Shown here: positions 42,733-53,600 of the stretch, piece after piece
Position numbering within the stretch: position 1 is the stretch's first letter
Layout: each line of letters opens with the position of its first letter
NCBI GenBank assembly: GCA_030704615.1
Contig: CM060733.1
Location: forward strand, 62,002,001-62,062,000
Direction of reading: 5' to 3'
Source: Takakia lepidozioides
Taxonomy: Eukaryota; Streptophyta; Takakiopsida; Takakiales; Takakiaceae
DNA: 60,000 nucleotides
Made by a program: the position numbers and the translations under genes
Notes under the pieces: model-generated
What the model was told of the DNA's origin: nothing
The model's database searches: none
The model's input: the letters and a program-made list of their open reading frames with translations, nothing else

Positions 42733-45700
42733 TACTCATAAGACGTTGTTTGCCGTTGTCTTGTGGCCATTGACCCCGCGCCCAGTTTGAGCGGAAACCA
42801 AAGGGACAGAACCTACCTCTGTCAGGGGCTGACATTGGTAGTAAGACTTACCTTTATACATAGAATTGATTCGGGTTTTCCACATATCCTCTAGAAATCC
42901 CTTCACACTTGCATCAATCTGCTGTGTGTGATTTGCCCAAAAACTAGGCCTCAGAAGGGCCTGGGCTTTTGGCTCAGCCTCGAGACTTTCAAAGTTGGTA
43001 AACAGAGGTACAGGCACAATTCTCTTGATAGATTGGAGGAGAGCTTCTCTCTGGTGAGAGTACCCCGGACAGTGAATCAGAAAATGAATATTGTCTTCGG
43101 GTTGCCCACACAACGGGCAATTGCACTCTCCCTTTCCTCTCTGCTTCTGTTTACTGTTCAAAGGTAGGCTTCCTGCCCTGAGTTTAAATTTCAGTCTGGT
43201 GCCGAGAGTGGGTAGACCCTTGAGGTCATCCATCCATGATATCCTCCCCCACGTCGCAGACTGGAAACAGGTTCAGGGAAGTTTTCTGCCTAACTTCATT
43301 TTGCATCAGACAATTTTCTGGTAACAGACATGGCTTTGGACACTACAGTCTCTAAGTCAGATTTATCCAGCAAGGTCAAGACTTGCGGGTCCAGATTCAG
43401 GTCCTTGAGAATCTCTTCTACTCTCCTCGTAGGAAGAGAGGACTGGAATCTCTTGGCTACCCCACTGCCACTTTGTTGGAGTGTCAAGGTTATAGCCCTT
43501 GCACGGCACTTTGAGAACAGAACGGGACGGGTAGCTCAGTGGTAGAGCACCCCACCGGAATGGGGAGGTCTAGGTTCAATCCCTAGCCCGACCACACGCC
43601 AGTGGTTTTCCAACATGGTATCAGAGCCAAGGTTGGGGCGGTGGTCAGAATGGGTGGGCATTAGCTATAAGGGCTATGCCTTGAGGGGAGTGTTGGAGTG
43701 TCAAGGTTTATAGCCCTTGCACGGCACTTTGAGAACAGAATGGGACGGGTAGCTCAGTGGTAGAGCACCCCACCGGAATGGGGGAGGTCCTAGGTTCAAT
43801 CCCTAGCCCGACCACACGCCAGTGGTTTTCCAACACACTTAAGATCACTTCCTCCCTCTCCTCTGTCGTTGAATGCCACCACTGCACATTTACTGACATT
43901 AGCCTCTAGCCCCCAAAGATCAAAGTATCTCTTCGCGCAATCAATCATTCCTGGAGGTTGGAAGGAGTCTCCCCTATGCCTGCAAAGTCATCCGCAAACA
44001 ATAAGGCTGGAATGGTTGCATCACCCACCCTTAACCCAAATCCCTCACGTTCCACATCCTCGAGGAGTTGATTGATGAAAACATTGAAGAGCAGATGGGG
44101 GAAGGTACATCCTTGAGCTACACCTTGGTCTATGTCAAAGAAGTTAGACTTCTGTCCATTAACAGTGACACAACTTTTGGTGTGAGCATACAAGTTATGG
44201 ACAACTCTCCACATCTTTCCCTTGATCCCACATGACCAGAGGTGGAACCATAGACCATCTCTCCACACTGTGTCATAAGCAAAAGTGGGTTTCCCTTCTT
44301 TTTTCCTTCCCTGGATAATCTGGCTTAGAGTGAAGATATGATCCACACAGCCCTTGTTTCGCCTTGAATTTGGCCTTCGGGGAAACAACCTCTAGATTCC
44401 AGATCAACCTCGAGACGAGTACTTATAACTCTACAAAATATCTTGCCAACAGCATTGAGGAGCGTGACGCCACGGTAGTTCCCCGGTTCTTCTCTGTCAC
44501 CCTTCGTTGTATAGATTGACAATGACCCCCCTGTCGCCAGCGAAAGGGGATCATTTCAGTCTTCCAGATAAGGTTAAAGAGAAGAACTAGGGCCTCTATC
44601 ATGGGATCGCCAACGTGCTTGATAAGCTCGTTTACAATGCCATCAGGTCCTTCAGCTCCGTTTAAATGCTCTATTGCTTCTATAATCTCAGAAGAACTAA
44701 TGGGAGCGTTGTACGCCTTTGACATATACTCCAGTTCATCAGGGTTGTTTTGAATCATAGGAACAGTTTTTCCAACTGTGTTTTTCCATTCTTCAGAGGA
44801 CCCCACACTGTTAGACCTAGAAATTCTGCCAAGGATACTGTAGCGGGTTTCAAAGGTTTTGACAATGTCAACCGTTGAAGTCACCACTGCACCCTTAGTA
44901 GTCTTCAGCGCTTGTACTTGCTGACAGTTTTTCGGCTTGTACAAACGCTGAAGGGCCAACCAGAATCTCTTCTCATTACCACCATGGTGGTTTGAGTTAT
45001 TTCACTGTATAACTTGTCCCAGATTGCGGACCTGGTAGTACCTAGCCCACAATTCCTTGTTGGTTTCCAAATTGTAGCACTCTTTATAGAGGACTCGTCT
45101 CTCAGCTGTCTTGAGTTTAATCTCAATGGTCCACCAATTAACAGCTCTACCACAGACAATTAGTTTCCTCCCAATGATCTTGTCAGCCACAGAGGAGACG
45201 AAACTCTCCCAAGAATCCACTGCTCTTTCGACTTCATTTCTTGCATTGTCAGAGCGAGACTGAAGGTCTTGGAGCGAGTGGACAAAATGAGGGAGAGCGT
45301 CTTGCAAGGCCTGGACATACTCAGCCTTGACCTCTTCATTATGGAGTTTTTCTATGCGCCACTTCCGAATCGAACGCTTCACAGATCTCTTGGTGTTGGG
45401 AAAACACCTTTTGATCTCAGTCCAAACCAGGAAGTGGTCAGAGGTACCAATATTATTTCTGTCGATCAACACACTGGCACTCTGGGGAAACAAATTTTTG
45501 TCCATTATGATATAATCCACAATGGAACGTTCCCCAGTTTGGGCTTTCTCACGAGTCCACTGCACTTGGTCTCCTTTTGACCTATTATTCAAGGTCAAAA
45601 GCTGAAGCTCTTCCAGACAGTTAATTAACCGTCTACCATTAGAATTCAGCTCGTCCTCACCAAAAGGCCCAATGGTATCATCCTGATGGAGACCTTTGCC

Positions 45701-48506
45701 CACCCGGGCATTGAAGTCACCCAATAAAACCACCTGACCTTTGGCAAGGAACTTAGCACAGTCCAGCTTAACGTCTTCGAAGGCTTTGTCAGCGTCAGCA
45801 CTAAGGGTCCCCTCTGTGGGCATGCAGACACAACCCACAAAGAGGTCCTTCGTACTCACGCCGCCCTTCAGTTTCAGTTTTAGCCAAATACTGTGCTCAT
45901 ACCACAAACCCTTGTTGATAATTTCACAATTGTCACACAAGAAATCACGGACAAAGAATCCAACCCCTTTTTGACCACGTTTGGCAGAGGCTGCCTTAAG
46001 AGCGCACATCTTACCTATTTATTTATAACCATTGACATCTCCAACCAGTTTGTCTGGTGTTCCCCATGTCTCTTTTTAGCACAGATATGAATGTCATTTG
46101 CCCGAAGGACTTGTCCCACTTCGAGTTGTTTCCTTTGGTTAGTCAGCCCTGAGAAGTTGGAAGTGCCCAGCTGCAAGCCAGCCCTTTGCATGTGAATTGT
46201 TTGTCGTCTAGGAAGCCTATGGTTGGTCCTGGACGGCCAACCGTTCTGCAAAGGGGGGACAATTACCCCGTGTGTAGATTTTGCTCGTCTTGTGTAAACT
46301 TTGAGGATTGGTAAACCATTCAGAGTACCAAATCCTTCACACGACGTTCAGGCTCAGCACACTTAGGGACAGATTGTCCGTCTGGCTGCTTGGAATCAAC
46401 CTCATCCAGAGCATCCAACCGGTTAGAAACTTTCAAGTTTAGGGTTTAGGGTTTAGGGTTGAGGGACTTTCTAAACAAAAATGTGCTTTCATGCTAGGAA
46501 TTGAGACATTACCTTGTGCAGAGCGATGCCCCGATCGACAATGACTGAAGGGGTTTGCAACGCTGACATACCGAAATACATTTCCTTACCCATCAATAAA
46601 AATGCAAATGTCTGGTCTCCCACAATTGACTGCAATCCACCCCAAACAACCACCAGAATGCACAACTCTCAGCAAATTTTTGCTTTCTCAGCACGAAAAA
46701 ATATCATACATTACCAGATGTAAATCAGGATAAGCAATTACAAAACCCAGGACCTGACAGAAGTAGGGTGTATAATATGCACCTGGTCATGGCTTTCAGC
46801 ATAGCTGACACATTTTTCGGTGTACCTCCGGTTCACAAGAGTGTAGACTATGTCCCCCATCGACCAATCTTCATCTTTCCTATCTTTCAAATACTGAATC
46901 CACTTGTCTGGTATGGCCATAGCCAGACGAAAATCAAAACCCACACCCCCTTCTTCCACAGCTCGGCAGAGTGTGGGCATGCCGGAAACATCTTCAGCAA
47001 TCATTGTAGCATCAGGATAAATACTGTGGATCAAGTCATTTGCGAGCATTAAATATATCCCAGCCTCTACATCGGTTGATTCACTAAAATACTCATGATA
47101 GTTCCCTGTAAAGCACATATTCAACCCATGGTGATGATAAAGCATTGATGTAACCCCGTCGAATCGGAACCCATCAAACTTGTACTCTTCAAACCACCAC
47201 CGCAAGTTCGACAGCAAGAAACGCTGTACTTCCCATGATCCATAATTAAACAGCCGACTGTCCCATAGATTGTGGTAACCTCGGCTCCCTGTGTGGAAGT
47301 AGGAATCTTGTGCACTTTGACCTAAATCAAATCCACTCAACCCGTCTACTGCATTTGTGCTTGCGTGGCTGTGAACCACATCCATCAAAACCCGGAGCCC
47401 CAGCGAGTGTGCTCTATCAATGAGAAATTTCAAATCCTCAGGGGAACCTGAGCGGCTGCTAGCAGCAAAGAAATTGGTTACGTGGTACCCAAAACAGCCA
47501 TAGTACGCATGTTCCATCACCGCCATCAATTGAATGGTATTGTAGTTGTTAGCCTTGATACGGGGTAGGACATTTTCAGCAAACTCCCTGTAGGTGGCCA
47601 CACGTGGCTCCTTGGAGCTCATTCCGACATGTGCTTCATAAATTCGTGGGACCACCGGCTTCGGAGGTCGCGGATACTTGAACTGGTATCTGTCAGCAGC
47701 ACACATCTTCAGAAAATTATCATTTTTTCTCTCAATCTGAACCCTATGGCTGATCCTGACTTCTGGTGGTCATAATCAACTTTCTTCTCTGGTCCCTACA
47801 CACTTATAAATCATGCAATCAAGCCCTACATGTCGCAATTGTACTACCCAGGGACCTGCACATTGCCGCCCTGACCACTGCGCAACCACAGCCATATGTG
47901 TCATATCCACCTTGGGAAGATGGCTACAGTAGCAGTTACATCGATATCCTGCTTTCAAGAACGATGTCAATGCCAGTCCTTCAATCTGTAGTGAATTCAG
48001 ATTGTCATCACCTCTGCTCTAGCATCGACAGAAGAGCGTAAACTCCAGACTTTACATTTGCAAGTGTAGCCGAATGATAGAGTGTGGTCTTAATCTTCTT
48101 ATGGTGCCTCATGAAGTAGCAGTCCATCAAAATCTCATACATAGCTGCTACAAGCCCCCACTGACCTCATCAGGTCGACAGCCGATCTAATGAGTGCATA
48201 CTCACAAACAGTGGCCTATTACAATTGTCCTTGTCACAGTTCCGGACAGAATGTGTAAGCTCAAACATGATGTTGGAGAGCACTCAAGAGGCAAAGAAAC
48301 AAAAAACTTTAGTCAGATTTTCTTCAACCGAGGTGGACAAGCTTGTGAAGACACTTGTTACCAATATTTAACTTTAGCTCTGTCTCTAGCTCACCGGAGG
48401 TAAACCCCACAAGGATCCGCATGAGTATCGAGAACCTCTCAAGAGAAAGACCCAAAGGGGCCATAGGCAGCTGAGTTTAGCACACTTCCAGCTGACTGGT
48501 GACAGG

Positions 48507-48551
<45 letters not shown>

Positions 48552-50593
48552 AATGGATATAAAGCTGGTGGACCTGATGGTATTGTCAACGAGCTTATCA
48601 AGCACGGTGGCGATCCCATGATAGAGGCCCTAGTTCTCCTCCTTAACCTTATCTGGAAGACTGAAATGATCCCCTTTCGCTGGCGACAGGGGGTCATTGT
48701 CAATCTATACAAGAAGGGTGACAGAGAAGAACCGGGGAACTACCGTGGCATCACGCTCCTCAATGCTGTTGGCAAGACATTCTGCAGAGTTATAAGTACT
48801 CGTCTCGAGGTTGATCTGGAGTCCAGAGGTTGTTTCCACGAAGGCCAAGCTGGCTTTCGGCGAAACAGGGGCTGTGTGGATCATATCTTCACTCTAAGCC
48901 AGATTATCCAGGGAAGGAAAAAAGAAGGGAAACCCACTTATGTCTTTTTCCTGGATGTCAAAAAGGCTTATGACACAGTGTGGAGAGATGGCCTATGGTT
49001 CCGCCTCTGGTCTTGTGGGATCAAGGGAAAGATGTGGAGAGTTGTCCACAACTTGTATGCTCACACCAAAAGCTGTGTCACTGTTAACAGACAGAAGTCC
49101 AACTTCTTTGACATAGACCAAGGTGTAGCTCAAGGATGTACTCTCTCCCCTCTGCTCTTCAATGTTTTCATCAATCAACTCCTCGAGGATGTGGAAAGTG
49201 AGGGATTTGGGTTAAGGGTGGGTGATACCACCATACCAGCCCTTATGTTTGCGGATGACTTCGCAGCAGCATAGGGGAGACTCCAACCAATCTCCAGGAG
49301 TTGATTGATTGCGCGAAGAGATACTTTGATCTTTGGGGGCTAGAGGCTAATGTCAGCAAATGTGCAGTGGTAGCATTCAACGACAGAGGAGAGGGAGGAA
49401 GTGATCTTAAGTGGCAGTGGGGTAGCCAAGAGATCTCGGTCCTCCCTTCCTACACTTACCTGGGCGTTGAGTTCTCCTCCAATTGTAATTGGGATGCACA
49501 TATCCGGAAAGTTGTTCAAACTGGCAAGGGCAAAGCTCTGGGGCTCACTAAATTTTTCCACTGCAGAGGGGTCAACTCTGAGGTTAAGAAAACCATGCTT
49601 TGTCGCGTTATTAGACCTGCCTTGGAGTACGGATCTGCTATATGGGTTGATAACTCCAACCAGGCTAAGTCTCTAGAATCCATTCAAGTGGGGGTGCTTA
49701 AGGAGTGTATGTCAGCATGCTCCAAAACAGCCAATGTGGCTGTTCGGGGTGAGTTTGGCATTCCGTCCTTAAGCTCCCGACGAGATGAATTCAAGGTCAG
49801 ATGGTGGGGTCAGCTGCAACATATGCCCAACACCAGATATCCTAAATTAATCGACTCTATATCTTGGAAACAGGACCGCCCTGTCAAACAGGCTAAGTCC
49901 TGGCAGAAGAGAGTAGAAGAGATCCTCAAGGACCTGGACCTGGATCCGCAAGTCTTGACCCTGCTGGATAAATCTGACTTAGAGGCTGTAGTGTCCTCAG
50001 CCATGTCTGTTGCCATGAGATTGTCTGATGAAAATGAAGTTAGGCAGAAAACTTCCCTGAACTTGTTTCCAGTCTGTGACATGGGGGAGGACATCTTGGA
50101 TGACCTCAAGGGTCTACCCACTCTCGGCACTAGACTGAAATTTAAACTCAGGGCAGGAAGCCTACCTTTGAACAGCAAACAGAAGCAGAGAGGAAAGGGA
50201 GAGTGCAATTGCCCGTTGTGTGGGCAATCTGAAGACAGTATTCATTTTCTGATACACTGTCCGGGGTTCTCTCACCAAAGAGACGCTCTCTTCAAATCTA
50301 TTAAGGGAATTGTGCCTGTACCCCTGTTTACCAACTTTGAAAGTCTCGAGGCTGAGCCAAAAGCCCAGGCCCTCCTGAGGCCTAGTTTTTGGGCAAATCA
50401 CACACAGCAGATTGATGCTTGTGTGAAGGGATTTCTAGAGGATATCTGGAACACCCGGATTAATTCTTTATATGGAGGTAAGTCTTACTACCAACGTCAG
50501 CCCCTGACAGAGGTAGGTTCTGTCCCTTTCATTCCCGCTCAAACTGGGCGCGGGTCAATGGCCACAAGGCTACGGCAAACAACGTCTTATGAG

Positions 50594-50642
<49 letters not shown>

Positions 50643-53600
50643 ATACTTTTTAAAGCAGCACATATCTGTTTCTTATATTTCTCTTAGGAGAGATTTGATA
50701 GTCTATTCTGGATTATCCTTTCTTATGCCAAAGTGGAATTAGGGTTTTGTGCCCTCCACTATCTGCTACTACTACATACATGGTCTACAAAGACAGAAAG
50801 GAGAATGGTACTTCCGTGCAGGTTCCTAATGAACCAACATGACATTTGATGGTGAACTAATCTCTGATATCTTGTGCTAGGCCCTGTAGCAGCAGCATAC
50901 TGGAGTATAGCTGTACACCTTCTACATGATCAGATCAATGTACACTGCTCTTCTGGCTGGTCTACTGTAGCCGATGCCTTGTGTCAGATTTAACCAACCT
51001 GAAAATGAGAACAAAGTTAGTACCAACCACTTGACTCGTGAATCAAGTCGATGGCACTGCTTACTTCCAGCCACTTGCTCTAAGAAGTCGAATTAGTGAT
51101 AATGTTCTATAAGCTGCTAATATGCGCAATAAGATTGGTCATGCAGACAGTCAACCTTGTGCCCCCTCCATCCGTTAACAGGCGTTTATAGAACATTGTA
51201 CATGTGGCGGGAAACATCCAGCTGTCATACCTTCAATTGGAGTAACTGACATGTTCTCAATTGGAGCAAGTCGGCCATGTCATCACGAACCCAATTGCAA
51301 GTTAGAAGTTCAGAGAGTTACAAGGGCTTAAATTTAAGAAAATAAAATAATTTAAAATAACTTTACAAGGGCTTGACTTGAAAGTACTTATATCACTGAA
51401 TGATTTTTTTTTTTCAAATGGATAACAGTTATCAATTATAAATGTACTACACAAATATATACACACAATAATCACTATAAAATATAAAAGTACCACTTAT
51501 ATACAGGTAGTTGTTTATATAAAAATAAAATCCAAATAATCTAATAATCGAATGGTGTAACCGAGGGTTTTAATTTTTTTCCCTCTAGTAATTCTAAATA
51601 AAGTTTCTCTCAGGGCGCTGTCCCTGTTCATTAAAAAAAAAGGAAAAAAGATCCTAAATAAAATTCTCACTGCCAATCAGGGCTTCTGTCCCCTGTTTTA
51701 TCAAAAATAAAAAATAAAAATAAAGAGAAAAAAATGTTCCCGGGAGGAAAAAAAAGAAAAAAGAAAAAAGAACGAAACTGGAGCCTGTTATGGAGTACCG
51801 CCGCACATGATGGTGACCGCAGTTATTTTTTCCGGGATAAAGAGGAGAACTAGGGCCTCTATCATGGGATCGGCACCGTGCTTGATAAGCTCGTTGACAA
51901 TACCATCAGGTCCACCAGCTTTATATCCATTTAAATGTTCAATTGCTTCCACAATCTCAGAAGAACTAATGGGAGCATTATAAGCCATTGAAATATACTC
52001 CAGTTCATCAGGGCTGTTTTGAATCATAGGAACAGTTTTTCCAACTGTGTCCCTCCATTCAGCAGAAGACCCCTCACTGTTAGACCTAGAAGTTCTGCCA
52101 AGGATACTGTAGTGAGTTTCAAAGGTTTTGACAATGTCAACCGATGAAGTCACCACTGCACCTTTAGTAGTCTTCAGCGCTTGTACTTGCTGACCGTTTT
52201 TCGGTTTGTACAAACGTTGAAGGGCCAACCAGAATTTCTTGTCATTACCACCATGGTGGTTTGAGTTATTTCACTGTATAACTTGTCCCAGTATAATTTC
52301 TTCTGAGACCTAACAAGCTGATTGATATCTTTACGGAGCTCGTAGTACCTCGCCCACAATTCTCTGTTGGCTTCCAAATTGCAGCACTCTTTATAGAGGG
52401 CTCGTCTCTCAGCTATCTTGAGTTTAATCTCATTAGTCCACCAATTAACTGCTCTACCGCAGACAATTAGTTTCCTCCCAATGATCTTGTCAGCCACGGA
52501 GGAAACGAAACTCTCCCAAGAGTCCACTGCTCTTTCGACTTCATTTCTTGCGTTAACAGAGCGTGACTGAAGTTCTTGGAGCGATTGGACAAAATGAGGG
52601 AGAGCCTCTTGCAAGGCCTGGACGTACTCAGCCATGACCTCCTCATTGTGGAATTTTTCTATGCGCCACTTCCGAATCGAACGTTTCACAGATCTCTTGG
52701 TGGTGGGAAAACACCTTTTGATCTCAGTCCAAACCAGGAAGTGGTCAGAGGTACCAATATCAGTTCTGTCGATCAACACATTGGCACACTGGGGGAACAA
52801 AATTTTGTCCATTATGATATAGTCCACAATGGACGTTCCCCAGTTTGGGGTTTCTCACGAGTCCACTGCACTTGGTCACCTCTTGTCCTGTTATTCAAGG
52901 TCAAAAGCTGAAGCTGTTCTAGACAGTTAATTAACCGTCTGCCATTAGAATTCAGCTCGTCCTCACCAAAAGGTCCAATGATATCGTCCTGATGGATCCC
53001 TTTGCCCACCCGGGCATTGAAGTCCCCCAATAGTACCACCTGACCTTTGGCAAGGAACGAAGCACAGTCCAGCTTTACATCTTCGAAGGCCTTGTCTGCG
53101 TCAGCACTAAGGGTCCCCTCTGTGGGCATGTAAACACAACCAACAAAGAGGTCCTTTGTACTCATGCCGCCCTTCAAATTCAGTTTTAGCCAGATACTAT
53201 GCTCGTACCTCAAACCCTTGTTGATAATTTCACAATTGTCAAACAAGAAATCACGGACAAAGAATCCGACCCCTTTTGACCGCGTTTGGCAGAGGCTGCC
53301 TTGAGAGTACACATCTTACCTGCCCATTTATAACCAATGACATCTCCAACCAGTTTATCCGACGTTTCCCATGTTTCTTGCCCAGCACAGATATGAATAT
53401 CATTAGTCCGAAGAACTTGTCCCACTTCAAGTTGTGTCATTTGGTTGGTCAACCCTGAGAAGTTGAAAGTGGCCAGCCGCAAGCCAGCCCTTTGCGTGTG
53501 AATTGTTTGTCGTCTAGGTAGCTTGTGATTGCTCCTGGACGGCAACCGTTCTGCAAAGGGGGGACAGTTACCCCATGTGTAGATTTTGCTCGTCTTGTGT

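Larger units (their letters stand above)
43474..43835 (+). mobile_element. TRIM retrotransposon with tRNA-like LTRs
   Basis: LTR1 43474-43615 (142 bp) and LTR2 43691-43835 (145 bp) both run from TGTTGGAG to TTTTCCAACA. They differ by one substitution and three single-base indels. The 75-bp interior starts with TGGTATCAGAGCCAAGG, the plant initiator-Met-tRNA primer-binding site, and ends with the purine tract GAGGGGAG. A 5-bp target duplication, CACTT (43469-43473 and 43836-43840), flanks it. This complete LTR-retrotransposon skeleton has no coding capacity. Each LTR contains a tRNA-like sequence. The target is LINE copy 5, and the uninterrupted site is seen in LINE copies 6 and 8. Confidence 0.93.
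42730..46436 (-). mobile_element. near full-length LINE, copy 5, with internal deletion and a TRIM insertion
   Basis: The minus strand carries an endonuclease/exonuclease/phosphatase domain (46250-45002: [29 protein letters not shown]), reverse transcriptase (44959-43945) and the C-terminal zinc region (43233-42736). The TRIM 43474-43835 interrupts it. About 430 bp present in copy 6 are missing between the QWGSQEIS and RVEEILKDL blocks. Frameshifts occur in the RT. It lies in a 5.3-kb intron of the branching-enzyme gene, on the gene's own strand. Confidence 0.9.

Noticed and set aside
43525-43594. A functional nuclear tRNA gene
   Set aside because: It occurs twice, only inside LTRs of the same element, with a degenerate anticodon arm and C at position 33. 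It is better explained as LTR cargo.
46738-46782. Extension of the catalytic exon to the ORF end ([13 protein letters not shown])
   Set aside because: The codon after YAESHDQ coincides with a donor, and the next family residues ([10 protein letters not shown]) are found in phase at 46629. These are intron bases.
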